Shown: positions 1-8,346 of the stretch, in pieces
Layout: each line of letters opens with the position of its first letter
How positions within the stretch are numbered: the first letter of the stretch is position 1
NCBI GenBank assembly: GCA_022447825.1
Contig: JAKUTY010000008.1
Span: 1 to 61,716 of the forward strand
Direction of reading: 5' to 3'
Origin: SAR202 cluster bacterium
GTDB taxonomy: Bacteria > Chloroflexota > Dehalococcoidia > Lucifugimonadales > UBA826
Length of the DNA: 61,716 bases
Notes under the pieces: model-generated
Seen by the model: only the letters and a program-made list of their open reading frames with translations
What the model was told of the DNA's origin: nothing
Database searches by the model: none
Translations under genes and position numbers: made by a program

Positions 1-792
1 CCTGCAGTAGCGGAAATTGAATTTGATCATTCTTTGGAATCCCCTCGACCTGCTGAGTCTTTTATGGTTTTTGCTGCCGATAAGTGTGGACCTGGCGCTT
101 ATAATTTACCTTTATTTTTAGCCTTTGCAGATCCTATGTATTGTGGCGGGTTAATGCTTCCTCAAATGATTAAAGGGTTTTCATTTGATGTCATAGACAT
201 GGACAACACTGATGGAGACAGTATTCTTAAATTAGAAGCTCCTGATGATTATTATGGAATCACTGCATTACTTAGAGACAATGAAAGATTTGGGATTGAT
301 TCAATTTATTCGCGAACTTTTAACAATAAAGCAGCTTCAATTTCTGCTCAGAGACTACATTCGATTGCGGGTACTTATACAGGTAAAGATGATCCTGTTG
401 CTTTAATCAGAAACCAAGGAATTTTTCCTGCTCCAGAAGAAATTTTATCTGCATTTACTAAAGCTCATTATGTTGGTGGTGATTCTAGAGGCTCACATGT
501 TATGCCATTAATGCCAGTTCCATTAAACACGGCAGTAACAGGACCATATTGCTTACCTCTTGTTTCAGCTGTGGGCTTTTCATTAAATGCAGAAGGATAT
601 TTTTCTCATTCATTTGTGGATTTTTTTGATAATCCTGTTTGGGATGAAGTAAGAAAATTAGCTCAAGTAAAAGGCTTGGAAATGAGAAGCCAGGGTTGGT
701 CAGGCCCTGCCATGCTCCCTTACACTGAATTAGAATATGGTGGATTTAGAGATACTGTTGAAGGTTTATTGTCATCATTTAAATTTCAATAA
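1..792 (+). CDS. fbp: Fructose-1,6-bisphosphate aldolase/phosphatase (class V), 3' part
   Basis: Bifunctional archaeal-type FBP aldolase/phosphatase, which makes fructose 6-phosphate from triose phosphates in gluconeogenesis. The frame is open from base 1 with no true start, so the N-terminus, including the first metal-binding and catalytic residues, lies outside the window; the TTG at 34 is only an internal codon. The visible part carries family hallmarks in order: VFAADKCGPGAYNLPLF, FADPMYCGGL, GKDDPVALIRNQGIFPAP, RGSHVMPLMPVPLN and a C-terminal GPAMLP-x-ELEYGG. About 264 residues of a usual 360-380 are present. Common in archaea and in some bacterial lineages including Chloroflexota. rdgB follows 20 bp later on the same strand. 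Confidence 0.93.
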   Translation, partial: PAVAEIEFDHSLESPRPAESFMVFAADKCGPGAYNLPLFLAFADPMYCGGLMLPQMIKGFSFDVIDMDNTDGDSILKLEAPDDYYGITALLRDNERFGIDSIYSRTFNNKAASISAQRLHSIAGTYTGKDDPVALIRNQGIFPAPEEILSAFTKAHYVGGDSRGSHVMPLMPVPLNTAVTGPYCLPLVSAVGFSLNAEGYFSHSFVDFFDNPVWDEVRKLAQVKGLEMRSQGWSGPAMLPYTELEYGGFRDTVEGLLSSFKFQ

Positions 793-812
793 TCATTGGT
801 TTAGACTCTAAG

Positions 813-1454
813 ATGATAAAAATATTGGTTGCTACTAGAAATTTAAAAAAAATTAATGAGTTAAGCGAATTTTTAGATAAAAATCTTTTTTCACTTTCAA
901 ATTTAGATGAATTAAATATTGATTTTACTGTTGAGGAAACAGGAAACACTTTTGAAGAAAATGCTACATTAAAAGCTGAACAATATGGCGGACAATCTTC
1001 ATTACTTACAATCGCCGATGATTCAGGTTTAGAAGTTGCGTTGTTAAATGGTGCACCAGGAGTCTTTTCTGCAAGGTATGGAGGTGAAGGAAAAACGGAT
1101 AAAGATCGAAATGATTTTTTGATACAAAACCTTCAACCTTTTAAAGATCAAGAGATTTTTGCCAAATTTGTGTGTGTGATTGCAATTTGGGTCCCTCAAT
1201 TGTTAATGATAAAAACTTTTAAAGGAGAGATAGAAGGTAAAATTCATTTCAAACCAAGAGGGAGCAATGGTTTTGGGTATGACCCTTTGTTTTATATTCC
1301 TTCAAAAAATAAAACTTTTGCCGAAATGTCTCTATCAGAAAAACAAAGAATTAGTCATAGAGGTCAAGCAATGGCAAAAGCTGTAGAATTACTCTACAAA
1401 TTATCAAAAAGTAATTATGATGAAAAAAATGAATCCGGTAGACCAATTCAATAG
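813..1454 (+). CDS. rdgB: XTP/dITP diphosphatase (non-canonical purine NTP pyrophosphatase)
   Basis: Hydrolyses dITP, XTP and ITP to monophosphates, keeping deaminated purines out of nucleic acid. The 213-residue protein opens with TRNLKK (T8, N10, K13 of the family motif). It has ADDSGLEV at about 68-75 with the catalytic and metal-binding aspartates, GSNGFGYDPLF at about 150-160 for base recognition, and SHRG at about 181-184. ATG start without an obvious Shine-Dalgarno sequence. The last 38 bp overlap the start of moaA in another frame, suggesting translational coupling. Confidence 0.95.
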   Translation: MIKILVATRNLKKINELSEFLDKNLFSLSNLDELNIDFTVEETGNTFEENATLKAEQYGGQSSLLTIADDSGLEVALLNGAPGVFSARYGGEGKTDKDRNDFLIQNLQPFKDQEIFAKFVCVIAIWVPQLLMIKTFKGEIEGKIHFKPRGSNGFGYDPLFYIPSKNKTFAEMSLSEKQRISHRGQAMAKAVELLYKLSKSNYDEKNESGRPIQ

Positions 1455-2439
1455 GCCATTAAGGGATCTTAGGATTTCTGTAACTGATAGATGTAATTTT
1501 CGTTGCACCTACTGTATGCCTGCTGAAATTTTTGGAGAAAGATATGAGTTTTTACCCAAAGAAAAATTACTTTCTTTTGAGGAAATTCATAGAATTGCCA
1601 AAGTTTCAGTGCAAATGGGAGTAAAAAAAATAAGAATCACTGGCGGAGAGCCTTTAGTTAGACAAGATATTCCAGATTTGATTCAAATGCTTGCAGGTAT
1701 AGACGAAATTGATGATATAGCGATGACTACAAATGCTTATTTATTAGAAAAATTTGCCCAAGACTTAAAAAATGCAGGTTTAAATAGAGTTACTGTTAGT
1801 TTGGATTCATTAGATGATGATGTTTTTCAAAAAATGAATGGTAGAGGATTTGACACATCTAAAGTCAAAAATGGCATTTTAGAAGCGAAAAAAGTTGGAC
1901 TGTCTCCAATCAAAATTAATGTAGTTGTTCAAAAAAATGTGAATGATCACACCATTATAGATTTAATAGAATGGTGTCGAGAAAACAACTTGATTCCTAG
2001 ATTTATTGAATATATGGATGTGGGCAACTTAAATCAGTGGAATCTAAATGAAGTGATATCCTCAAAACAATTAATTGAGAAAATTAATGATGTTTTTCCA
2101 GCTGAAGCTATAGAATCAGCTTATAGAGGTGAAGTTGCAAAAAAATATAGATTTCTTGATGGAAAAGGGCAGTTTGGTGTGATTTCTTCTGTATCACAAC
2201 CATTTTGTGGTGACTGTACGAGATTAAGGCTTTCTCCCGAAGGAGAAATTTTTACATGCTTATTTGCTCAAAAGGGATTAGATTTACGATCTTCTTTAAG
2301 GTCAGGAGCATCAGATGAAGATTTGATAAACATAATTCAAAATCGATGGAAGGCTAGAGATGATAATTATTCTGAACAGAGATCTAGTTTGACAGATAAA
2401 AATGTGAGAAAAGTTGAGATGTATCATATCGGAGGATAA
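1417..2439 (+). CDS. moaA: GTP 3',8-cyclase, molybdenum cofactor biosynthesis
   Basis: Radical SAM enzyme converting GTP to 3',8-cyclo-H2GTP, the first step of molybdopterin synthesis. The N-terminal cluster motif CNFRCTYC gives C26, C30 and C33, and GGEP (about 76-79) binds SAM. The C-terminal second [4Fe-4S] cluster ligands are C264, C267 and C281, and the protein ends in the conserved Gly-Gly tail needed for activity. Length 340, typical. Two adjacent ATGs (1417, 1420) are equally possible starts. moaC, the next enzyme of the pathway, follows after rnhA, so the three genes look like one transcript. Confidence 0.96.
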   Translation: MMKKMNPVDQFNRPLRDLRISVTDRCNFRCTYCMPAEIFGERYEFLPKEKLLSFEEIHRIAKVSVQMGVKKIRITGGEPLVRQDIPDLIQMLAGIDEIDDIAMTTNAYLLEKFAQDLKNAGLNRVTVSLDSLDDDVFQKMNGRGFDTSKVKNGILEAKKVGLSPIKINVVVQKNVNDHTIIDLIEWCRENNLIPRFIEYMDVGNLNQWNLNEVISSKQLIEKINDVFPAEAIESAYRGEVAKKYRFLDGKGQFGVISSVSQPFCGDCTRLRLSPEGEIFTCLFAQKGLDLRSSLRSGASDEDLINIIQNRWKARDDNYSEQRSSLTDKNVRKVEMYHIGG

Positions 2440-2447
2440 ATGAAGTC

Positions 2448-2831
2448 ATGACAGATATTTATACCGATGGGGCGTGTATTGGTAATCCCGGTCCCGGGGG
2501 ATGGGGAGTAGTAATTTTGAATGAAAATGATAACCAATTTTTGTCTGGTGGTGAAAAAAATACAACTAATAATCGAATGGAGATTATGGCAGTGATTGAA
2601 GGATTGAAAAATGTTGAATCTACAGATTTGACTGTGTACTCGGATTCAACTTACGTGATTAACACGATCACTAAAGGGTGGAAGAAAAATAAAAACCAAG
2701 ATCTTTGGGAAATTTTAGAAAAATTAGTATCTGAAAAAAACGTGAAATGGAAATGGGTCAAAGGTCATTCTGGTAATGAATTTAATGAAAAAGCAGATCA
2801 ACTAGCTTATGGGGAAGCTAAAAAACAATGA
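2448..2831 (+). CDS. rnhA: Ribonuclease HI
   Basis: Endonuclease cutting the RNA strand of RNA/DNA hybrids. The 127-residue protein is a single RNase H domain with DEDD catalytic residues D7 (YTDGAC), E45 (NRMEIMA), D66 (YSDSTYV) and D117, plus H107 in the GHSG loop. The basic handle region of the E. coli enzyme (GWKKNKNQ) is recognisable. It lies between moaA (8 bp upstream) and moaC (4-bp overlap), an unusual place for a replication/repair gene that probably reflects operon packing rather than shared function. Confidence 0.95.
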   Translation: MTDIYTDGACIGNPGPGGWGVVILNENDNQFLSGGEKNTTNNRMEIMAVIEGLKNVESTDLTVYSDSTYVINTITKGWKKNKNQDLWEILEKLVSEKNVKWKWVKGHSGNEFNEKADQLAYGEAKKQ

Positions 2832-3319
2832 AAAAAGATGAAACTTCTAATTCTTTAACTCATGTTGACCATGAGGGAAAAGCAAATATGGTTGATGTAT
2901 CTCAAAAAACAATTTCTACACGTAAAGCTATAGCGAAATCATTAATTAAAATGAATCCTGATACTTTAGAAAAAATCATCAAAAATGAGTTTGAAAAAGG
3001 TGATGTTTTATCGGTAGCTAGAATTGCCGGTATTATGGGTGGAAAACAAACATCTGCACTAATTCCATTATGCCATCCATTACAGCTCACAAATCTAAAT
3101 GTTGATTTTGAAATTGATAAAGAAAATTCTCAGATATTGATTATTGCAACTGCCAAAATTGCATCTAAAACTGGTGTGGAGATGGAAGCATTAACCGCTG
3201 CTTCCATTTGTGCTTTAACTATTTATGATATGTGTAAAGCAGTAGACAAAAAATTAAAAATAGAAACCTGGTTATCACATAAATCAGGTGGAAAATCTGG
3301 AGATCACCAACTTGATTAG
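2828..3319 (+). CDS. moaC: Cyclic pyranopterin monophosphate synthase
   Basis: Partners MoaA by rearranging 3',8-cyclo-H2GTP into cyclic pyranopterin monophosphate. The 163-residue protein contains the MoaC signatures LTHVD near the N-terminus, LIPLCHPLQL in the middle and KTGVEMEALTAAS with the following YDMCKAVDK region that forms the active site. It starts inside the rnhA stop region (ATGA overlap). No moaB, moaD, moaE or mog gene is visible in this window, so the rest of the pathway must be elsewhere. Confidence 0.95.
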   Translation: MKKDETSNSLTHVDHEGKANMVDVSQKTISTRKAIAKSLIKMNPDTLEKIIKNEFEKGDVLSVARIAGIMGGKQTSALIPLCHPLQLTNLNVDFEIDKENSQILIIATAKIASKTGVEMEALTAASICALTIYDMCKAVDKKLKIETWLSHKSGGKSGDHQLD

Positions 3320-3327
3320 GTATAAAC

Positions 3328-3358
3328 TTGCTTTAAATTCTCAAGTATGTGGTAAAAT
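3328..3358 (+). promoter_or_regulatory. Putative promoter for the RRM protein gene
   Basis: TTGCTT (3328-3333) and TAAAAT (3353-3358) are separated by 19 bp. The spacing is long, but the -10 is preceded by TGG, an extended -10 that can compensate. Transcription would start near 3365, leaving a leader of about 48 nt before the TTG start of the RNA-binding protein. Read by eye only. Confidence 0.4.
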
Positions 3359-3412
3359 GCCCCAACAGTAAATGAATCGGTTTGATTTATTAGGTTAATT
3401 TAGGAAGAGAAT

Positions 3413-3667
3413 TTGAATATATACGTAGGAAACATATCATATAACACATCAGAAGATGACTTGAAAGAACATTTTGGTCGATATGGTGAAGTTGTAGATG
3501 TAAGAATAATTACTGACCGTGATAGTGGTCGATCAAAAGGCTTTGGATTTGTTGAAATGAGCGATGATGATCAGGCAAAAGAAGCAATCGAAGCTTTAGA
3601 TAGCAAGGATTTTATGGGTCGTGATATCAGAGTCAATGAAGCTAGACCTCGAGAACCAAGATCATAA
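3413..3667 (+). CDS. RRM-type RNA-binding protein
   Basis: An 84-residue single RNA recognition motif protein resembling the small glycine-rich/cold-induced Rbp family of cyanobacteria and other bacteria. RNP2 is IYVGNI (about 2-7) and RNP1 is KGFGFVEM in the centre, with the aromatic residues that stack on RNA. There is almost no C-terminal tail after the domain (short RPREPRS). TTG start preceded by a purine-rich AGGAAGAG. It probably forms its own transcript between the moa genes and the molybdoenzyme. The exact RNA target cannot be told from sequence. Confidence 0.92.
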   Translation: MNIYVGNISYNTSEDDLKEHFGRYGEVVDVRIITDRDSGRSKGFGFVEMSDDDQAKEAIEALDSKDFMGRDIRVNEARPREPRS

Positions 3668-3683
3668 GAATTATTGAGTTTGT

Positions 3684-4715
3684 TTGATGAATTTAAAAAA
3701 AGTTGGTGAAGATCCATATGTTGGTGAAACTCTCCAGCTGAGTTTATCTAAATGGTTAACTCCCAATGATGGTTTTTATATTAGAAGCCATTTTGATTTT
3801 CCCCAAATTTCCAAAAATGATTTTGAGTTAATTATTGACGGATTAGTTGATCATCCAATTTCACTGAAATTGGATGATTTGAAAAAATTACCCAAAAAGA
3901 CTTTATCTGCCACTTTAGAATGTGCTGGAAATAATAGAAGTGACTTAACTCCTTCAGTTCCAGGAAATCAGTTTTCTAATGGTGCTGTTAGTAATGCTAT
4001 TTGGTCAGGTGTTTCATTAAGAGATGTTTTGGATTTAGTGAATCTAAAAGACTCTGTGTTACAGATTTTATTTCAAGGTGCTGATCAAGGTGAAACTGAA
4101 AAAGACCATCCTCATGAACCTTATTTAAGAAGCCTTTCTAAAGATATGGCCTTTGACCCCGATACTTTACTAGCTTATGAAATGAATGGTGAAGATTTGC
4201 CTGTCGAGCACGGCTTTCCGTTGAGATTAATAGTTCCTGGCTGGTATGGAATGGCATCAGTAAAATGGCTCACTAAAATTTCAGCAATAGATTCTCCTTT
4301 CACTGGATATTTTCAAGGCAAAAAGTATGTTTTGAAGTATACAGATGGATCTCAAAAACCACTTGAAGAGATTCAAGTGAAATCATTAATTACATTTCCA
4401 GAAGATAATTCTCATTTAAATGTTAAACAGATTTCTGTTCAAGGGATCGCTTGGTCAGGCAGAAACCCTATTGATTCTGTTCAAATATCCACTGATCATG
4501 GTCAAACTTGGACTGAAGCTGAACTAACTGGGCCTTCTGAAAAGTACTCTTGGAGGCATTGGAAATATTTATGGAATCCCCCTGTAAAGGGAGAATACAC
4601 GATTATGTCAATTGCAAAAGATTCCATGGGAAATAATCAACCATTGGAGTCAGTATGGAATGAACTGGGATATGCAGTTAATGGTTCAAAGCCTGTGAAG
4701 ATTACGATTGATTGA
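3684..4715 (+). CDS. Sulfite-oxidase-family molybdopterin oxidoreductase
   Basis: Molybdenum enzyme of the sulfite oxidase fold, 343 residues. The Mo-binding domain carries LECAGN, with C80 as the expected molybdenum ligand, and the GFPLRLIVPGWYGMASVKWL stretch typical of the family. A C-terminal dimerisation domain (about 235-335) with GIAWSGRNPI and STDHGQTW follows. There is no cytochrome b5/heme domain and no signal peptide or Tat motif at the N-terminus (MMNLKKVGED), so a cytoplasmic location is predicted. Substrate unknown; sulfite is only one possibility. TTG 3684 or ATG 3687 may be the start. moaA and moaC upstream supply its cofactor precursor. Confidence 0.88.
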   Translation: MMNLKKVGEDPYVGETLQLSLSKWLTPNDGFYIRSHFDFPQISKNDFELIIDGLVDHPISLKLDDLKKLPKKTLSATLECAGNNRSDLTPSVPGNQFSNGAVSNAIWSGVSLRDVLDLVNLKDSVLQILFQGADQGETEKDHPHEPYLRSLSKDMAFDPDTLLAYEMNGEDLPVEHGFPLRLIVPGWYGMASVKWLTKISAIDSPFTGYFQGKKYVLKYTDGSQKPLEEIQVKSLITFPEDNSHLNVKQISVQGIAWSGRNPIDSVQISTDHGQTWTEAELTGPSEKYSWRHWKYLWNPPVKGEYTIMSIAKDSMGNNQPLESVWNELGYAVNGSKPVKITID

Positions 4716-5256
4716 CTCAGTTGAATTTTCTCGAGAGTTAGTTTTACATCATATTTCTCAAAACATTTCACTTGTTGGGACTAATTTGTCTAATTTAGAC
4801 TTATCTAATATTGATTTTTCTGGCATTGATCTGAGGTCTGTTAATTTTTCATTTTCTAATTTACAAAATTCAATATTTGTTGAATGTAATCTTTCTAGAG
4901 CCTATATGCGAGGAGCCAATTTAAATCATTGTGATTTTAGAAAATCTAATTTGTTTAGATCTAATTTGACAGTTACTGAAATGAAAAAAGCGAACCTTTC
5001 ACATGCTAATTTACAAGGAGCTAATTTGAGTGGAGCAGCATCAAATTCAGGTCAAAGCACTTCTAGGGTTATAGGGGCAAACATGCAAGGAGCTATAGCA
5101 CGATTCACAAACTTTCAGAAAGCTATTATGGAAAGAGTTAATTTGAATAATACTGATTTAAGAGGTGCTAATTTTATTGAAGCAAATTTAACAAGAGTTT
5201 CTTTGCAGGGTGCAAAATATGATTTTGATGCTTTTGATAAGTCAATAAACGTTTAG
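4708..5256 (+). CDS. Pentapeptide repeat protein
   Basis: A 182-residue protein built almost entirely of A(D/N)LxX pentapeptide repeats (for example ANLNH, SNLFR, ANLQG, ANLSG, TDLRG, ANFIE), which fold as a right-handed quadrilateral beta-helix. No signal peptide or extra domain. Some members of this superfamily mimic DNA and bind gyrase, but nothing here shows that role, so function is unknown. The TTG start overlaps the stop of the molybdoenzyme by 8 bp, implying co-translation. Start assignment is uncertain because no other candidate with a good ribosome site is visible. Confidence 0.85.
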   Translation: MIDSVEFSRELVLHHISQNISLVGTNLSNLDLSNIDFSGIDLRSVNFSFSNLQNSIFVECNLSRAYMRGANLNHCDFRKSNLFRSNLTVTEMKKANLSHANLQGANLSGAASNSGQSTSRVIGANMQGAIARFTNFQKAIMERVNLNNTDLRGANFIEANLTRVSLQGAKYDFDAFDKSINV

Positions 5257-5353
5257 AGTTTTTGGAAAATAGCAGTACAAGAATTTTGTTACAAACGACC
5301 TTTAGTATTTTGATATTTAAATATTGAATACAGATTAAATGAATAAATATAGG

Positions 5354-5381
5354 TTGCATTTAATTATGACCATTTTATAAT
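5354..5381 (+). promoter_or_regulatory. Promoter of pth, predicting a leaderless mRNA
   Basis: TTGCAT (5354-5359), a 16-bp spacer and a perfect TATAAT (5376-5381). Transcription should start about 7 bases later, at 5388-5390, which is the ATG of pth itself. No Shine-Dalgarno sequence precedes that ATG, which fits leaderless translation. Lies in the 133-bp gap after the pentapeptide gene; the rest of that gap shows no gene. Confidence 0.6.
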
Positions 5382-5389
5382 TTCTTAAA

Positions 5390-5980
5390 ATGTTCACGAA
5401 TAAAAATTTTGTCTCAACCCCTGTATTAGTGATCTTAGGTATTGGAAATCCTGGCCAACAATACAAAGACACTCGCCATAATGCAGGTTTTTGGTTTTTA
5501 GATTTATTATCTGAGGAACTTTCAATTGCATTTAAACGTGTAAATAAGTCAATACAAGTAGGTTTTGGTGAAATTAATCAAAAACCAATTGTTTTGGCTA
5601 AATCTAGAACTTTTATTAATGAAAGTGGGATTCCTACAAAATATCTTTTGAATAGATTTTCTATTCAACTTTCACAATTATTAGTTGTTTATGATGATAT
5701 TCACCTTCCCGTAGGTAAGCTTCGGTTAAGGGCATCAGGTAGTGCTGGTGGTCACAATGGTATTAGATCTATAATTTCATCGATTCAGTCAGAAGATTTT
5801 GCCAGAATTAGAATTGGAGTTGGGTCACCAGATGATTCTGAAAATCAAATCGAATATGTTTTGGGAGAACCAAATTCAGAAGAGAAAGAAAAAATAATTT
5901 CTTCAATTTCTTCTGCTAATCAACTTGTTGAAACTATTATTGAGCATGGCCTAATTAAAGCTATGTCTGATTTTAATTAA
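5390..5980 (+). CDS. pth: Peptidyl-tRNA hydrolase
   Basis: Releases tRNA from prematurely dissociated peptidyl-tRNA. The 196-residue protein has the family core starting VILGIGNPGQQY, catalytic H30 in TRHNAGF, YDDIHLPVGKLRLR (D102/D103) and the GGHNG motif at about 120-124. About ten extra residues precede the core compared with most bacterial Pth. The ATG at 5390 is chosen because the only closer in-frame start would cut into the first beta strand. A strong TATAAT 8 bases upstream suggests a leaderless transcript. Confidence 0.95.
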   Translation: MFTNKNFVSTPVLVILGIGNPGQQYKDTRHNAGFWFLDLLSEELSIAFKRVNKSIQVGFGEINQKPIVLAKSRTFINESGIPTKYLLNRFSIQLSQLLVVYDDIHLPVGKLRLRASGSAGGHNGIRSIISSIQSEDFARIRIGVGSPDDSENQIEYVLGEPNSEEKEKIISSISSANQLVETIIEHGLIKAMSDFN

Positions 5981-5988
5981 GGCCTATT

Positions 5989-7458
5989 TTGAATTTTTCT
6001 AAGAATCAAAACATATATAAATGGTGGGTATACTCTTCAATAGCAGTAGTGATTTTTGTTCAAGTTGGAGATCAAACAGGTACTAATATAGCTATGCCTA
6101 GTATGTCTGCTGAATTTAATGCAGATATTCCTACAGTCCAGTGGGTTTACCTGTTATATACATTGTGTATTAGTTCTTTATTGTTACCAATGGGTAGATT
6201 TTCAGACATTTTTGGCAGGAAATCTGTTTATTGTTCAGGACTTGTAGTTTTTATAATTGGCGGAATTGTAGCTACAATTTCTCAAAATTTTCCTATGCTA
6301 CTGATTGCCAGAGCAATTCAAGGTATTGCTGTCTCGATGATTTTGGCTAACGGAATGGCGTTATTGGTTGAAGCATTTCCAAAATCTGAAAGAGGCCTTG
6401 CTTTGGGTTTATATCTCTCCGTAATAGGTATGGGAGGCTTGTTGGGAACGTTATTAAGTCGTTATTTAGTTTCTGAGTATCGTTGGCGAGCGGTTTATAT
6501 GGCTAGTGTTTTAGTCTCGAGTTCCGGCTTGCTATTATCTTTGTTTGTAATTCAAAAAAATTCTTCTATTAAACAAAACTCACACTCAAAGTTTGATTGG
6601 TATGGTGCTATTTTTTCTGCCACTGCTCTTTCTTCTTTTTTATTGTCTATGACGTTTTCTCATACACTTGGATGGGGTAGCCTGCCGGTTATAACCGGCT
6701 TTTTCGTTTCAGTAATTTCTTTAATTATGTTTGTTTGGAGAGAACGTGTATTTGAATCCCCAATGATTGATCTTTCATTGTTTAAAAATCCTGTTTTTTT
6801 TGTAGGTACCTTAGGTCGTTTTTTAACTTTTATGGCGGGTTCATCAGTATTTTTTTTGATGCCTTTTTATGTAATTCAAGTTATGGATTTATCAGCGTTT
6901 ACAGCAGCAGTTTTATCGTCGCCTATGCCTATAATGATGACATTAACTAGTCCGTTAAGTGGAAAAATTTCTGATAAATTTGGCACTAAATGGCCTACGC
7001 TTTGTGGTTTGTTTTGCTGGGGATTAGCCATTTTTATCAGTACTACATTGACTGTAGATTCAACCCAGTTTTCAGTTTTATTAATCCATTTTTTGGCAGG
7101 TGCAGGAAATGGGATTTTTCAATCTCCAAACCAAAGTTCTATAGTTAGTGTTGTTTCTTCAGAAAAATATGGAGTCGTGACTTCTGTAATTAGTATGGTG
7201 AGAACTGCTGGAAATTTAACTGGAACTGCTGTTGCGACATCAGTGGTAGTTTTAACAATGTCTTCGATGGGACTTGAACCAAATCTATCAATTTTAGAAT
7301 CAGTGTCAGATCCTCAAAAAATTGCAGAAATTCGATTTGCGTTTACTGAAGGGATTTCTAGGGCGTTTACATTAGCTACGGCAATAGTAGTAATTTCTTT
7401 TACTCTCAATATTTTTGGACCTAACATTAAGTTTGATTCTGTAAACGTAGGTAAATAA
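5989..7458 (+). CDS. MFS transporter, DHA2 (EmrB/QacA-like) drug exporter family
   Basis: Integral membrane proton-coupled exporter, 489 residues, with the hydrophobic pattern of a 14-helix DHA2 protein. The first helix ends in DQTGTNIAMPSM, the DHA2-type motif after TM1. GRFSDIFGRK between TM2 and TM3 is the MFS motif A, and LIARAIQGIAVSMILANGMALL matches motif C-like TM4-5. Substrate cannot be inferred. TTG start 8 bp after pth. A 16-bp perfect GC-rich palindrome lies inside the gene. Confidence 0.88.
   Translation: MNFSKNQNIYKWWVYSSIAVVIFVQVGDQTGTNIAMPSMSAEFNADIPTVQWVYLLYTLCISSLLLPMGRFSDIFGRKSVYCSGLVVFIIGGIVATISQNFPMLLIARAIQGIAVSMILANGMALLVEAFPKSERGLALGLYLSVIGMGGLLGTLLSRYLVSEYRWRAVYMASVLVSSSGLLLSLFVIQKNSSIKQNSHSKFDWYGAIFSATALSSFLLSMTFSHTLGWGSLPVITGFFVSVISLIMFVWRERVFESPMIDLSLFKNPVFFVGTLGRFLTFMAGSSVFFLMPFYVIQVMDLSAFTAAVLSSPMPIMMTLTSPLSGKISDKFGTKWPTLCGLFCWGLAIFISTTLTVDSTQFSVLLIHFLAGAGNGIFQSPNQSSIVSVVSSEKYGVVTSVISMVRTAGNLTGTAVATSVVVLTMSSMGLEPNLSILESVSDPQKIAEIRFAFTEGISRAFTLATAIVVISFTLNIFGPNIKFDSVNVGK
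6684..6699. repeat. 16-bp perfect palindrome inside the MFS gene
   Basis: GCCGGTTATAACCGGC reads the same on both strands and is directly followed by CTTTTT on the plus strand. It is much richer in G+C than its surroundings. It encodes part of a transmembrane region, so it may be coincidence. As a hairpin followed by T residues it also looks like an intragenic terminator or pause site. Confidence 0.5.
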
Positions 7459-7459
7459 T

Positions 7460-7488
7460 TTAACAAATAATTCATACCCCTGTATAAT
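7460..7488 (+). promoter_or_regulatory. Promoter of the methyltransferase gene
   Basis: TTAACA (7460-7465), 17-bp spacer, TATAAT (7483-7488): near-consensus sigma-70 type elements. Transcription would begin near 7495, giving a leader of about 25 nt before the ATG at 7520, with trpB probably on the same transcript. Confidence 0.6.
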
Positions 7489-7519
7489 CAACTTAAAATT
7501 ACAGTGAAAATCAAATTTT

Positions 7520-8338
7520 ATGACTACAAGTGATTACAACTTTTCTACATTTTCTAAAAATAGCTTTTATGCTGAATTGAATTCTCGATTAATTGATATG
7601 GCTGATGTAGCTTCAGACTTGAGAGTTGTAGATTTAGCTTGTGGCGCAGGGGGTGTGACTAGGTTGATTTTGGAGAGAATCAATCGAACTACTAACACAG
7701 TTGTTATAGCTCTTGATCATTCTCAAATAGCTCTAAAAACTGCTATGGATGAACTAAAAGATATTTCTAATGGTGCTGTAAGATATGTTCAAAGTGGTGT
7801 AGAAAACATTTCCGAAGCTATCAAAGATTCTGTTGATACCGTAGTTTTTTGTAATGCTATACATTATTTACCTGATAAAGATATTGTTTTGAGTGAAATT
7901 TCTAAATCTTTATCTAAGGGTGGGAAGTTTGCTTTTAATACTTCATTTTATGATGGAGGTCAGCATGAAGATTCTCTGTCTTTTTACTCAAAGTGGATGT
8001 TTAAAGCATTTAGAATTTTGAGAAAAGAATATGGCTTGAAGCCTGAAAAATCTTTGAAAGTAGAATCACGAAAACAGCTTACCCCTCAAGATTATTCTGA
8101 TTTGTTAATGCGCCATGGACTAAAAATTGAAATTCAAAAAATAGATACAGTTCAAGTGCCTATAGAAGGATGGTTGGACATTTGTGCGTTTTCTGATTTT
8201 ATTGAAGGAACCATGCCGGGAATACCCTTAGATACAGCTAGTGAAGTATTGCAAGAAGGGGTACGCCAAACATACAAAGAGCTTAATGTTACTCATGTAC
8301 CAAGAAATTGGTTAGACATTGTCGCTAGAAAAATCTGA
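7520..8338 (+). CDS. Class I SAM-dependent methyltransferase
   Basis: A 272-residue Rossmann-fold methyltransferase. Motif I is [14 protein letters not shown], the acidic residue of motif II is in IALDHSQ, and motif IV region is [11 protein letters not shown], followed by [21 protein letters not shown] as in the UbiE/Methyltransf_11 group. The C-terminal third has no obvious substrate-binding signature, so the acceptor is unknown. It has its own promoter and sits 8 bp upstream of trpB. No strong Shine-Dalgarno sequence precedes the ATG. Confidence 0.85.
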   Translation: MTTSDYNFSTFSKNSFYAELNSRLIDMADVASDLRVVDLACGAGGVTRLILERINRTTNTVVIALDHSQIALKTAMDELKDISNGAVRYVQSGVENISEAIKDSVDTVVFCNAIHYLPDKDIVLSEISKSLSKGGKFAFNTSFYDGGQHEDSLSFYSKWMFKAFRILRKEYGLKPEKSLKVESRKQLTPQDYSDLLMRHGLKIEIQKIDTVQVPIEGWLDICAFSDFIEGTMPGIPLDTASEVLQEGVRQTYKELNVTHVPRNWLDIVARKI

Positions 8339-8346
8339 TCATCAAA

